Of a DNA stretch of 64,000 bases, positions 9,454 through 19,230 are shown in pieces. Location: positions 2,294,001-2,358,000 of the forward strand of contig NZ_JAMQJY010000001.1 of the NCBI RefSeq assembly GCF_023703085.1, given 5' to 3'. Source of the DNA: Alkalicoccobacillus plakortidis. Its GTDB lineage: Bacteria; Bacillota; Bacilli; Bacillales; Bacillaceae_D. The translations under genes were made by a program, and so were the position numbers. The notes under the pieces are model-generated. The model saw only the letters and a list, made by a program, of their open reading frames with translations, ran no database searches and was not told the DNA's origin. Numbering within the stretch: position 1 is the stretch's first letter; every line of letters starts with the position of its first letter.

Positions 9454-9490
9454 TGTAAGTGCTTTCATATTCTAATTATAAGCGCTTACA
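9454..9490. promoter_or_regulatory. Two cre-like operators upstream of the sugar importer
   Basis: TGTAAGTGCTTTCA (9454-9467) and TATAAGCGCTTACA (9477-9490) each differ from the cre consensus by one base. On the minus strand, a possible promoter TTGATA-16-TATATA lies upstream of them, so a bound protein would block elongation. CcpA or a LacI-family repressor could bind. Confidence 0.55.
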
Positions 9491-9651
9491 TTATGTAGAT
9501 ATATATAATAAATGTTAAATATCTATCAAAAACCAACACACTTACAAAAGTCTTCACGCATTTTAACTTTATCACATAAATATCGCCATTTTTTATTTCA
9601 AAGAGTCATACACTTATGCAGAGTTGTGATATGATCTTATTAATTAATTTA

Positions 9652-9665
9652 TGTATACGCTTACA
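9652..9665. promoter_or_regulatory. cre-like operator upstream of the fucosidase gene
   Basis: TGTATACGCTTACA lies about 27 bases before the GTG start and differs from the cre consensus at one position. Together with the two sites facing the importer it suggests that both divergent units answer to the same repressor. Confidence 0.5.
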
Positions 9666-9691
9666 ATTAAAATTATGAAGGATGTGTATCA

Positions 9692-12063
9692 GTGAAGCTT
9701 CAATACGAAAAACCTGCTGAACTTTGGACAGACGCACTACCCATCGGAAATGGAAGTCTTGGAGCCATGGTATTTGGAGGTGTTCACAATGAACGACTTC
9801 AATGCAATCAGGATACACTTTGGTCCGGTTCACCTCGGGATCAGTCTAACCCCGAAGCTTACGAACACCTTCCACATGTTCGTAAGCTGTTAAAAGAAAA
9901 AAAGTACATCGAGGCTGATGAAGCTGCCAAGAAATTAATGGGGGCGTATACTCAATCGTATCTGCCTTTCTGTGACATCCATCTTGCATTTGATCATGAG
10001 GACTCTTATTCCAACTATCAAAGAAATCTCGATTTAACAAGAGCCGTTTTGAATACAAGCTATGAATCTCGAGGTGTTACATATAAGAGAGAACTATTTT
10101 CCTCCTTTCCAGATCGTGCGATTGTGCTGAAACTATCTTCTAATCAGCCTCAAGCCTTATCATTTTCTGTTCGTATATCAAGCCAATTACAAACCATTAG
10201 TCAAGCGAGTGGTCAGCAAATTCATTTAATAGGACGTTGTCCAGATCACGTAGATCCTTCTTATTACAACACACCAGATCCAATTATATATAAAAACGAT
10301 CTTGAATCGGAGGCCATTCGTTTTGAAGCTATATTAGATCTTCAACATATTGATGGCGAGATCAACGTTTCCAAGGATTCTTTGATCATTACAGATGCAA
10401 CAGAAGTTATCATTCGTTTTGCAGCTGCTACAAGCTTTAATGGCTATGATCGCTTGCCAAAAACAGAGGGTAAGGATTATCGGGCTGAGGTATCGACTAT
10501 TCTTCAACAAGCTGTCGCCAAACCGTATCATGATCTTCTTCGTTCTCACCTGGAAGATTACCAACCACTTTTTCAAAGAGTAGACTTTGAGCTGGATTCA
10601 AGCGCATCAAAAAACAACCTACCTACAGATCAAAGAATTAGTAAATATGGTGCACGGGATCAAGGGTTAGTTGAGCTATTATTTCACTATGGACGCTACT
10701 TGATGATTGCGAGTTCAAGGCCTGGTTCACAACCCGCTAATCTACAAGGGATATGGAATGATGAGCTTCGCCCACCGTGGAGCAGTAATTATACATTAAA
10801 TATTAATGCACAAATGAACTACTGGCCGGTTGAAGTTTGCCAAGCTTTCAGAATGCCATACACCTTTTTTAGGCTTCATTCAAGAACTGAGCGAGACTGG
10901 CAAACAAACTGCTTCCATTCATTATGGATGTGATGGTTGGACGGCTCATCATAATTCTGACATTTGGAGACACTCTCTTCCAAGCAGGAAACAAAAATCA
11001 TGGTGAAACAATATGGACCATATGGCCAATGGCTAGCGCTTGGCTGTCTCAACATGTTTGGGAGCATTACCTGTTCCACTTAGATGAACAATATCTAAGT
11101 GAATTCGCCTATCCTATCATGAAAGGAGCTGCTGAATTTTGCCTTGATTGGCTTATCCTAAATCAAGATGGCTATCTCATTACATCGCCATCTACTTCTC
11201 CTGAGCACTGCTTTATGATAAACGGTAAACCATGTGGTGTAAGTGAAGCCTCAACGATGGATATGGCGTTAATAAGGGAGTTGTTTGTAAATGTGTTAGA
11301 GGCAGCAACCATTTTAGATACGGACCAAGCTTTCAGTTTAAATCTAGAGAAGGCATTAGAGAAGCTGATCCCCTATCAAATCGGTGAGCGTAATCGACTA
11401 CAAGAGTGGTCAGAGGATTTTCTGGATCATGAAGAAAAGCACAGGCACGTTTCACATCTATATGGTGTCTATCCTGGCAGTCATCTTACTCAAAAAAGTG
11501 CTGAACCATTCTTAGATGCAGCCAAAAAAGCACTTATTATACGAAGTAACGAGGGCACTGGCTGGAGTTTAGCATGGAAAATCTGTTTATGGGCTCGATT
11601 TGGAGATGGAGAACAAGCTCATCAACTAATTGAAAACTTACTCGAGCTAGCTGAGGATCAATCTGGATTTGCACAAAAAGGTGGCGTGTACAACAATTTA
11701 TTTGATGCCCATCCTCCCTTTCAGATTGATGGTAATTTCGGCTACACTGCCGGAGTTGTTGAGATGTTAGTCCAGTCTCATAACGATTATCTTGAATTTT
11801 TACCTACTCTGCCAAAACAATGGAATAAAGGAAGACTAAAAGGGGTTAGAGCTCGCGGCGGATTTATTATTGATATAGAATGGGTCGAAGAAAAGTTAGT
11901 TCATGCTTCCATATTATCTGAAAAAGGTCAGCCCATAAAATTATTCTCTACACATCAAGTGCTCGTACATTCAGAAGGAGAACAAGTGGAAACGACTTTT
12001 AACTCAAAAGAAAGTATTCTGTCCTTTCCAACTACAGCTTGGACAAAAATATCAAATTACTAG
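9692..12063 (+). CDS. GH95 alpha-L-fucosidase, two frame breaks
   Basis: A glycoside hydrolase family 95 protein of ~789 residues without a signal peptide, so it should act on imported oligosaccharides. The N-terminus has the family hallmark (LWTDALPIGNGSLGAMVFGG, NQDTLWSGSPRD). The catalytic region carries LNINAQMNYWPVE with the two Asn that position the water, TSPSTSPEH with the acid Glu, and QIDGNFGYTAGV with the conserved Asp. Two frame breaks lie 140 bases apart at CCAAGC 10840-10845 and 10980-10985; between them the third frame encodes LSECHTPFLGFIQELSETGK and DGWTAHHNSDIW, exactly as in GH95. Removing one A at each site gives an intact enzyme. Start is GTG after AAGGA. Confidence 0.88.
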
Positions 12064-12084
12064 TCATTAATTGGAGGAATATAC

Positions 12085-12708
12085 ATGTTAAATAAAAACG
12101 ATACACTCATTCTAATAGGAGATAGCATTACTGAAAATGGTCGATTTGAGGACCCACAAGAAATCGGGATTGGCTACGCAGCCATCATTCATGATTTTCT
12201 CACCGTTAAACATCCTGAGTTAAACCTTACTGTCTTAAATAAAGGCATTGGTGGTAATCGAGTGACCGATCTTGAAGCAAGATGGCAGCAGGATGTCATT
12301 GAACTTGAACCAGATTGGGTCTCAATTTCGATTGGTATTAATGATGTTTGGAGACAATTCGACCAACCAGAAATGGAACAGGTGCACCCCGAGCTTTTCG
12401 AAGAAGTCTACGACCGTCTTCTTAAACAGGTGGTTGACCGGACTGATGCCGGAATCATTCTAATGGAACCAACGATTATTCAGGAACAGACAGATTCTAA
12501 AGAGAACCTGACGTTGAAGCCTTATATTGAAGCAACAAATAAACTTGCTTCAAAGTATCAGGCCATACTCGTTCCTACCCATCAGGCTTTTCAAAACTAC
12601 CTTGAAGCAGGTTCAAAGGTTCCATTAACAACTGATGGAGTTCATATGAATTCTAAAGGAGATATCCTCATGGCCTCTACGTGGCTCCACTCCTTTTATA
12701 AGAGTTAA
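12085..12708 (+). CDS. SGNH/GDSL-family hydrolase (carbohydrate esterase-like)
   Basis: A 207-residue cytoplasmic SGNH hydrolase with the four family blocks: LILIGDSITENGR (nucleophile Ser), GIGGNRVTDL (oxyanion Gly), SIGINDVW (Asn) and TDGVHMNSKGD (Asp/His of the triad). Close relatives include acetylxylan and rhamnogalacturonan acetylesterases. It starts 21 bases after the fucosidase gene with GGAGG upstream, so the two are cotranscribed; removing acetyl groups from the same oligosaccharide is the likely role. A terminator follows. Confidence 0.88.
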   Translation: MLNKNDTLILIGDSITENGRFEDPQEIGIGYAAIIHDFLTVKHPELNLTVLNKGIGGNRVTDLEARWQQDVIELEPDWVSISIGINDVWRQFDQPEMEQVHPELFEEVYDRLLKQVVDRTDAGIILMEPTIIQEQTDSKENLTLKPYIEATNKLASKYQAILVPTHQAFQNYLEAGSKVPLTTDGVHMNSKGDILMASTWLHSFYKS

Positions 12709-12710
12709 CC

Positions 12711-12744
12711 AAAAAACCCTCCATTTCATCATGGAGGGTTTTTT
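12711..12744. terminator. Bidirectional terminator
   Basis: A 14-bp A/T-flanked stem (12711-12724 with 12731-12744) with a 6-nt loop, A-run on one side and T-run on the other, placed between convergent genes. Confidence 0.9.
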
Positions 12745-12747
12745 GTA

Positions 12748-13840
12748 TTATTTCTTTAAAGGTTGGTTCGATAAATCGCCAGTCATATTTAATTCAAATA
12801 ATCCTGCTTCCTTTGCAGATCGAATAGCAATATATACAAATGGCCCAAGGATTAATCCCATAACACCAAAGAACACATAACCAAAATACATCGATAAAAC
12901 AGTTGGCAATGCAGCTAGGCCAATGGAGTCTCCGAGTACTTTAGGTTCAATAATTCGTCTAACAATAAGTAAAACAGCTGCCAAAATCATTAATTGAAGT
13001 CCTGTATTTGTACCGCCCAACACCATAGCTAGGATTCCCCAAGGTACAAGAATTAAGGCTTGGTCCTACATACAGTGGAATAATGTCCACAAGCCAAATT
13101 AGGACAGACATAATCAATGCATACTTTGGCGAGACAAATAACAAACTGATATAAGTAACAATAAAAACCCCTACGCTCAAAATGAATTGAGCTTTCCAAT
13201 ATCCTAGAAACACCTTGCTCATACGTTGAAACACAAATCTAAGCTTGCTGGCTGTTTCCATTTTAAATAAATTAAAAAACAGGTTAAGCAGCCTTGGAAG
13301 ATCCAAACTGAATAAGAACAATGTAATCAAATACACAAGTAATACAAATAGCATATTAGGAATAGCCGTTAAAATAGAAGTTATACCTGAGAGAATATCG
13401 GAAGTAATGCCTACAGCCCGATCAAATAAACCCTCTGATTGTCTTTCTATTTCACGCACGATTTGATTTCCCTGTGGAATTTCAGCAATGGTCTGGTTAA
13501 AGCTAACAATAAAGTTATCAATAAAGATTTGAACTTCTCGAGCATATTGTGGCAGCTGCAGTGACAAATCATAGATAACTCGAATGACCCTAGTAAAGGT
13601 TAAGTATAGTAGATAACCACCAACTGTAACAAAAAGCAAAAACACAATGGTTACAGGAAGAATTCTCTTCTCTGTTTTAAGATGTTTCTTGAGCATTTTC
13701 ACAAAAGGCTCAAAAATCATAGCAGTCAGTAAGGCGAACAAAATCGGTGAAAACAGCGAAAAGTTAAAATATACAAAAACAGTGATTGCAAGAATAGCAA
13801 TCAAAGTCAAAATTCGTTTGACTAAAACTTGATTAAACAA
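12748..13840 (-). CDS. AI-2E family transporter (YtvI/PerM-like), frameshifted
   Basis: A ~363-residue membrane protein of the AI-2E/UPF0118 family with about eight helices: two N-terminal pairs, a soluble helical region (about 95-150), and the C-terminal block around WLVDIIPLYVGP, WGILAMVLGGTNTG and RRIIEPKVLGDSIGL. Family members export small solutes or act as Na+/H+ antiporters; the substrate here is unknown. The frame breaks at GCTTGG 13058-13063; dropping one base gives VGPALILVPWGILAMVLGG, the conserved family string. Translation starts at TTG 13840 with AGGAGG seven bases upstream. Confidence 0.82.
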
Positions 13841-13953
13841 TAAACAACCTCCTGACCACGATTAAAAAGGTGATGCCTCATTATTATATCAGGATGGCGA
13901 AACGATACACAATTTTTTGAGAAGTTTTTCTTGATTCTTTTTTAACACACGAT

Positions 13954-14002
13954 AAAAAGAGTTACGCACCTGTTTTGAACCCTGGATGCGTAACTCTTTT
14001 TT
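13954..14002 (-). terminator. Terminator downstream of the SDR gene
   Basis: AAAGAGTTACGCA pairs with TGCGTAACTCTTT across an 18-nt loop; T-runs occur on both outer sides. It lies just past the stop of the gene ending at 14014. Confidence 0.85.
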
Positions 14003-14013
14003 AAGCTTTTAAA

Positions 14014-14783
14014 TTAAACGGAAGTAGCTCCTTGTCCACCATCAATTCGGTAGTACGTTCCGGAAATAAAGGCAGCATCATCTGAGGCTAGGAATGCCAT
14101 AAGATTTGCGATTTCTTCTGAGGTCGCATATCGATTTAACGGAACACTAGCTTCAAATTGCTTTCTTGGATCTTTTGCACCAGTTGATTCTGCGTTTGAT
14201 TCAATTGATCTCATCATTTGTGTGTCCACACCTGATGGAGCAACTGCATTTACTCTTATATTGTTTGGTGCTCCTTCAAGTGCTGCTGTTTTTGTTAAAC
14301 CTATCACACCATGTTTTGAAGCTACGTATAGTCCCATACCTGGAGCACCTAATAGTCCACCATTAGAAGCTGTATTCACAATTGCACCGCTCTTTTGTTC
14401 ATTCATTACACGCATAACGTGTTTCAAACCATAAAATACACCTTTTAGGTTAACGTTCATAACCATTTCAAAATTCTCAGTTGTTTGATCTACAAGATTT
14501 TTAAACTCACCGTTGATACCAGCATTGTTAACAAATACATCAATTCGACCGTATTTTTCTTTTGTTTTAGAAACAAACGCTTCAACATCCTCTTCTTTTC
14601 CTACATTTCCATCAAGTAAAAGAAGATCAGTTGCGTCAATACCTTCAGCCGCTTTTTTCAAGACATCTAATTTTAAATCCACCAATGCAAGCTTTGCTCC
14701 TTCTAGGGCAAATTTCTTTGCTGCGGCAATTCCAATTCCCCAGCAGCACCAGTAATGAGTACAACTTTGTTATGAAAATCCAT
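14014..14783 (-). CDS. SDR family oxidoreductase, frameshifted near N-terminus
   Basis: A classical short-chain dehydrogenase of ~256 residues. The N-terminal Rossmann motif reads VVLITGAAG, then the frame breaks in a run of four G (14738-14741 on the plus strand); adding one G restores GGIGIAAAKKFALEGAKLALVD. The rest is intact: NNAGING, catalytic Tyr-Lys in YVASKHG, and the C-terminal YRIDGGQGA. This break differs from most in the window in being a missing homopolymer base. The substrate is unknown. Start is ATG 14783 after AGGAAG; it has its own terminator. Confidence 0.82.
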
Positions 14784-14830
14784 CTTCCTATCCCCTTTTC
14801 ACATTCGTTATTTATTTCTATACACGAAAT

Positions 14831-14862
14831 AATACTACTTTCTCCTGAGGAAAAGTAGTATT
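14831..14862. terminator. Hairpin at the end of a small gene
   Basis: AATACTACTTT (14831-14841) pairs perfectly with AAAGTAGTATT (14852-14862) over a 10-nt loop. It overlaps the stop codon of the 48-residue gene and has no strong T-run, so it may be a weak terminator or an mRNA stabiliser. Confidence 0.5.
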
Positions 14863-15007
14863 ATGACTTATCATTTCTAAACTCGTTTGGCTCTTCGTGT
14901 TTGGTTGAATTATGATTCTTTATTTGGCTGAGTCTGCCATTACGGTGTTCACCATGGTTTGTATTTTCTTTAAATTGGTTATCTGGTTTATGATCTTTTT
15001 TTGACAT
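14861..15007 (-). CDS. Small hydrophilic protein, 48 residues
   Basis: A short gene with ATG at 15007, AGAGGG six bases upstream and TAA at 14861. The product (starting MSKKDHKPDNQFKENTNHGE) is very polar, with 9 Asn and 7 Lys, no hydrophobic core and no cysteine, so it is probably disordered. It resembles small spore or stress-associated proteins in composition, but I recognise no family. It is transcribed away from azoR and toward the SDR gene, with a hairpin at its end. The clear ribosome site and hairpin support a real gene. Confidence 0.6.
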   Translation of the reverse strand: MSKKDHKPDNQFKENTNHGEHRNGRLSQIKNHNSTKHEEPNEFRNDKS

Positions 15008-15215
15008 CAATAGCCCTCTTTTCCTAATGTATTAAGGATAGTTTTTGCTATTTAGCACAATCTATACATTCAGAAAGTGGCTTACCATTCATTAGTATCC
15101 TTTAGGAAACTATATTACTTTAAAGTGCGTACTACTATCATACATATCACTAATGTATACTAACGAAATACTGAGTAATCTGTATATCAATATTAACTTT
15201 TGGAGGAAATGACTA

Positions 15216-15842
15216 ATGTCTAAAGTTTTATTTATCAAAGCAAATGACCGCCCTGCTGATCAAGCAGTAAGCGTTATGATGTATGATGCATTCCTTGCAT
15301 CTTATAAAGAAGCTAATCCTAGCGACACTGTTACAGAATTGGATCTTTTCAAAGCGGACCTTCCTTACTATGGTAACGAAGCGATCACTGCTAACTACAA
15401 AAAGAGCCAAGGAATGGAATTAACTTCAGAGGATCAAACGTACATTGATCTTACTGAGCAATACCTTGGTCAGTTCTTCGACGCTGATAAAATTGTTTTC
15501 GCTACACCTTTATGGAATGGAACGGTTCCAGCACCACTTGTAACGTACATTTCGTACCTTGCACAAGCTGGACGTACATTTAAATATACAGCAGAAGGTC
15601 CAGTTGGACTTGCTGGTGATAAAAAAGTAGCCGTACTTGCTGCACGTGGTTCTGACTACGCTCTTGATTTCATGGTAGACGGTGAAATGGCTGTACGTTT
15701 TGTAAACAGAAACCTTGCTCTTTGGGGTATTCTTGAGCCAACTGAACTAATTATTGAAGGTCACAATCAATACCCTGAGCGTTCTCAGGAAATTATTGCT
15801 GACGGATTAGTTGAAGTAACAAAAGCTGCTGCTTCATTCTAA
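15216..15842 (+). CDS. azoR: FMN-dependent NADH-azoreductase / quinone reductase AzoR
   Basis: A 208-residue flavodoxin-fold enzyme of the AzoR family, with MSKVLFIKANDRPADQAVS at the phosphate-binding start, FATPLWNGTVPAPLVTYI at the FMN-binding loop, and LAARGSDY. It reduces quinones and azo compounds with two electrons using NADH, protecting against electrophile stress. GGAGG lies upstream of the ATG. Relatives in B. subtilis are repressed by YodB/CatR-type thiol sensors; the ~200-base AT-rich leader may hold such operators, but I cannot define one. It is a single-gene unit with a strong terminator. Confidence 0.92.
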   Translation: MSKVLFIKANDRPADQAVSVMMYDAFLASYKEANPSDTVTELDLFKADLPYYGNEAITANYKKSQGMELTSEDQTYIDLTEQYLGQFFDADKIVFATPLWNGTVPAPLVTYISYLAQAGRTFKYTAEGPVGLAGDKKVAVLAARGSDYALDFMVDGEMAVRFVNRNLALWGILEPTELIIEGHNQYPERSQEIIADGLVEVTKAAASF

Positions 15843-15849
15843 TTCATAT

Positions 15850-15897
15850 AAAAAAGCTGTCCTCTCTCACATTTCGTGGAGAAGGACAGCTTTTTTT
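15850..15897. terminator. Bidirectional terminator after azoR
   Basis: A 14-bp stem (15850-15863 with 15883-15896) with A-run and T-run on the two sides, between convergent genes. Confidence 0.9.
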
Positions 15898-16681
15898 AAT
15901 CAAACATCAAAGGACGAGCAATTTTATTAATCGCGGCCCCGTCTACCATCAACGTTTGGCCACTGACGTATGTTGCTTCATCAGAAACCATAAACAAGCA
16001 TGCATTCGCAATGTCATCAACCGTACCAATTCGGCCAAACGGCTGGAATTTAAGGGTTTGATTAAAAGCTTCTTCTGGATCATCAAGACTTGCGAAGGTT
16101 TTCTCTAATAACGGCGTATCTACTGTACTTGGACATACCGCATTTACACGAATATTATGTGGCCCTAAGTCAAGCGACATCTGTCTTGTCAGTGCAGTTA
16201 AACCACCCTTCGATGCAGCGTATGCTGCAAGACGTGTGATTGTTTTTTCCGCATGCCAAGACGCAATGTTAACAATCGCACCTCCCCCACGCTTTTTCAT
16301 CTCAGCAATTGCATATTTCGAACATAAAAAAGCTCCGGTTAGATTCACACCTAAAATCTGCTGCCACTCTTCAAACGTGGTATCTTCAACTGATTTACGT
16401 ACCGTCATGGCTGCATTATTAATGAGGATATCCACCCCACCAAATACATCAACTGTTTTATTTATTAACTGTTTAACTTGATCTTCCTTACTAACATCTG
16501 CCTCAACAAAGTATGCAGCTACACCATTTTCTTTTAGTTCGTTCACTAGATTGGTTCCCAGTTCTGTATTCACATCCGCAACAACTACACTCGCGCCTTC
16601 TCTAGCAAAGGTTCGCGTAATGCCCTCGCCAATACCTTGACTTGCTCCTGTCACAATGGCTATTTTGGTTTTTAACCTCAT
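15896..16681 (-). CDS. SDR family NAD(P)-dependent oxidoreductase
   Basis: A 261-residue classical SDR with TGASQGIGEGI (cofactor loop), NNAAMTVRKS, the Tyr-Lys pair in YAASKGG, NIRVNAVCPSTVDTPL and the C-terminal VSGQTLMVDGAA. The Asp after the second strand (VVADVN) favours NAD+ over NADP+. It resembles glucose/cyclohexanol dehydrogenase-type SDRs but the substrate is not recognisable. GGAGG is seven bases before the ATG. It appears monocistronic, 54 bases downstream of the 114-residue gene on the same strand. Confidence 0.88.
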   Translation of the reverse strand: MRLKTKIAIVTGASQGIGEGITRTFAREGASVVVADVNTELGTNLVNELKENGVAAYFVEADVSKEDQVKQLINKTVDVFGGVDILINNAAMTVRKSVEDTTFEEWQQILGVNLTGAFLCSKYAIAEMKKRGGGAIVNIASWHAEKTITRLAAYAASKGGLTALTRQMSLDLGPHNIRVNAVCPSTVDTPLLEKTFASLDDPEEAFNQTLKFQPFGRIGTVDDIANACLFMVSDEATYVSGQTLMVDGAAINKIARPLMFD

Positions 16682-16735
16682 TTGTTTCCCTCCAAATTTA
16701 AAAAGGAACCCTATAGTGCATAGGGCTCCACCTCT

Positions 16736-17080
16736 TTAATTCATGCTACTTAAGTCTAGTTTGTAGCCGTTCTCATCATTACTTTCTTTTTCAGGTGCAT
16801 TAAAAAGCGTTTCTTTATTAATCTTATGTTTCTCAGCTGCACGATCAGCAAATGCATCTGCAATCTCAGTGTCCTCATTTAATACAAATTCAAGTGCGTT
16901 AATTTGTGTACGAAGACGTTGAACTGTACGATCAAGATAAATGTATACTTGTTGATCATATTGAGATAGCTCTCTAAATGTTTTCTCGTCAACCTGCATT
17001 TCTTTAACCTTCTTAATACAATTTACAAGTTCACCACGTAACTCATTACGCTGTTCCTTCACTACTGCAAGATCTCTCAT
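16736..17080 (-). CDS. Hypothetical protein, 114 residues, helical
   Basis: I do not recognise a family. The ATG at 17080 was chosen because GGGTGG lies seven bases upstream. The product is charged and helical, with a likely coiled coil over residues ~5-75 (KEQRNELRGELVNCIKKVKEM, FRELSQYDQQVYIYLDRTVQRL) and an acidic C-terminal tail (KESNDENG). It has no signal peptide or membrane segment and one cysteine. It could be a small structural or anti-regulator protein. It may be cotranscribed with the SDR gene that follows. Confidence 0.65.
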   Translation of the reverse strand: MRDLAVVKEQRNELRGELVNCIKKVKEMQVDEKTFRELSQYDQQVYIYLDRTVQRLRTQINALEFVLNEDTEIADAFADRAAEKHKINKETLFNAPEKESNDENGYKLDLSSMN

Positions 17081-17248
17081 TCTCATGCCACCCTTTCTAA
17101 TGATGCAAAATTCATTCAAATTTCCACTTTTCCAACTAATTCTAGTATATCGTTATCACGCTTGCTTTTAAAGTGAAAATTGTTCTCTTTCTTTCGCTTT
17201 CAATGTAAGACTCGATTTCTAATGGTTTTTTTTGGTTGTCCAATCTAT

Positions 17249-17277
17249 TTGACAGAATAGAACCTGAGGCTTATGAT
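17249..17277 (+). promoter_or_regulatory. Consensus sigma-A promoter of the yxe operon
   Basis: TTGACA (17249-17254), exactly 17 bases, then TATGAT (17272-17277), about 75 bases before yxeK. The transcribed leader contains ATTCCGATAAAACTAC, which weakly recalls CymR-type sulfur operators; that part is tentative. Confidence 0.75.
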
Positions 17278-17351
17278 TTCATTATTCCGATAAAACTACT
17301 AAACATAATCAGTTTAATGATAGATCTTTTTCTGAAATGAGGTAAATCATC

Positions 17352-18696
17352 ATGTATAACAACAAGAAAAAACAGATGAAATTAGGCGTATTTCTAGCAG
17401 GAACAGGCCATCATGTTGCTTCATGGAGACACCCTCGTGCTATAAAAAACGGTTCGATGAATCTAAACTATTTTCAAGAGCTAGCTAAAACAGCAGAACG
17501 CGGTAAATTTGATCTTCTGTTTTTAGCAGACAGCTTGTCTATTAATCCTAAATCACATCCAAATGTTATGACACGTTTTGAACCTTTTACGATACTCGGC
17601 GCTTTGGCTCAGGCAACTGAAAAGATCGGTTTGGTTGCTACAGCTTCAACTACTTATAGCGAGCCATTTCATATTGCCCGTCAATTTGCTTCATTAGATC
17701 ATCTTTCTGATGGCAGAGCAGGTTGGAATGTCGTAACTTCTTCCATTGCAGACACAGCAAAGAATTTCAGTGGCACTGACCATTTAGAACATCATCTCAG
17801 ATATAAGCGAGCTGATGAATTTGTAGGGGTTGTTCAAGGTTTGTGGGATTCATGGGAAGAAGATTCGTTCATCCGCAATCAAGAAGCAGGGGTATTTTTT
17901 GACTCTACCAAATACCATGAACTGCATCATACGGGTGACTACTTCAAAGTGAAAGGCCCACTTAATGTGGAACGAACACCACAAGGCCAACCAGTCATCG
18001 TTCAAGCTGGATCATCAAAGGATGGAATGGCGCTTGCCTCTAAATATGCTGAGGTGATCTTCACTGCACAAAATAATGTAGACGCTGCTCAAGCATTCTA
18101 TACAGATATTAAAAAACAGGTTGAATTAAACGGGCGTGATGCTGATCAAGTTCATGTTCTACCAGGAATTTTCCCGGTCATTGGTTTAACCGAAGAAGAA
18201 GCAGAAACTAAATATAAGGAACTTCAGGATCTCATTCAGCCAGAAGTAGGTTTGAGCATTCTTTCAACCGCACTTGGAGGCTTTGACCTTACAGGTTACC
18301 CACTAGATGGACCACTTCCCGACATTGATGTAGAGCAATCTAATGCTGTCAAAAGTCGCGCACAGCTTGTCATTGATTTAGCGAAACGTGATCAGTTAAG
18401 CATTCGACAGCTATATCAATATGTCGCTTGGGTCGCGTGGACATCACATCTTTGTAGGTACTCCAGTGCAACTAGCTGACAAATTAGAAGAATGGTTTAC
18501 ACGTGATGCGTGTGATGGATTTAATATCATGCCTCCATTGTTACCTGAGGGACTGGAACTATTTGTAGATCAGGTCGTTCCGATTTTACAAGAGCGCGGA
18601 CTCTATCGAAGTGAATATACAACATCGACTTTACGTGGACATCTTGGTCTACATGAACCAGTGAATCGCTATGCAACGGGACCTGAAAATGAATAA
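17352..18696 (+). CDS. yxeK: FMN-dependent monooxygenase, NtaA/SnaA/SoxA family (YxeK-like), frameshifted
   Basis: A luciferase-like flavin monooxygenase of ~447 residues with the hallmarks of the NtaA/SnaA/DszA group: FLAGTGHHVASWRHP, FDLLFLADS, GLVATASTTYSEPFHIARQFASLDHLS and GRAGWNVVTS. In B. subtilis YxeK oxidises N-acetyl-S-(2-succino)cysteine so that the C-S bond breaks, releasing N-acetylcysteine and oxaloacetate. The frame breaks at GCTTGG 18426-18431; dropping one base gives QYVAGSRGHHIFVGTP, the conserved C-terminal FMN-binding part. It is the first gene of the operon and overlaps the next by eight bases. Reduced FMN must come from a reductase elsewhere. Confidence 0.85.
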
Positions 18697-19210
18697 TCGA
18701 ATCTCCTTTAGACTAGCTATGTTAGAAGATGCTGAGGCGCTACTTGAACTAACATTGCGTGCTTATGCACCTATTCGAGAGTTAGGCATTCATTTTGCCG
18801 CTGCAACAGCAGACCTCGACCTTGTGAAGAAAAATGTTCTAAATAACGCATGCTACGTCATGCTACGTGATGATGTCATCATCGCAACGGCAAGTCTGCG
18901 TATGCCATGGGGTCAACAACCTGGACCATTTGGTGTGCCACATCTTTGGTGGTTTGCAACTGACCCAGCAACTTCTCAAAAAGGGGATGGAAGTGCCTTC
19001 TTACATTGGCTTGAGACAGCAGTAGTAAAGGATCAGTTAAAGACTCCATACCTTTCTCTCGGGACCGCCGACAATCATCCATGGCTTATTGAGATGTATG
19101 AACGGCGTGGATATGTACGTTCTGGGAGCGCTGATCTTGGCAAGGGGCACCTTACCATTTATCTTAAAAAAACAATATTGCCTCATCTTATAAACAAATC
19201 AAACACCTAA
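18689..19210 (+). CDS. yxeL: GNAT acetyltransferase (YxeL-like)
   Basis: A 173-residue GNAT protein: RLAMLEDAEALLELTLRAY at the first helix, a central strand with FATDPATSQKGDGSAFLHWLE replacing the usual acetyl-CoA loop, and NHPWLIEMYERRGYVRSG at the end. YxeL N-acetylates S-(2-succino)cysteine before attack by YxeK; the gene order supports that role here. The ATG at 18689 overlaps the yxeK stop, implying translational coupling. The acetyl-CoA loop is less regular than the usual Q-x-x-G-x-G/A, a feature also seen in SnaB-type relatives. Confidence 0.8.
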   Translation: MNNRISFRLAMLEDAEALLELTLRAYAPIRELGIHFAAATADLDLVKKNVLNNACYVMLRDDVIIATASLRMPWGQQPGPFGVPHLWWFATDPATSQKGDGSAFLHWLETAVVKDQLKTPYLSLGTADNHPWLIEMYERRGYVRSGSADLGKGHLTIYLKKTILPHLINKSNT

Positions 19211-19230
19211 GAGAACACAGGAGGAGAACA

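Noticed and set aside
9692..12063. Calling the fucosidase a pseudogene
   Set aside because: All catalytic motifs are preserved across three frames, and both breaks carry the same CCAAGC hexamer as other genes; decay would be more scattered.
14222..14434. Plus-strand frames opposite the SDR genes and other dehydrogenases
   Set aside because: They are antisense shadows of conserved genes without ribosome sites.
15008..15215. YodB/HxlR operator or riboswitch in front of azoR
   Set aside because: The region is AT-rich with several partial repeats (TAGTATCC, GTACTACTATC), but none forms a clear dyad or known aptamer.
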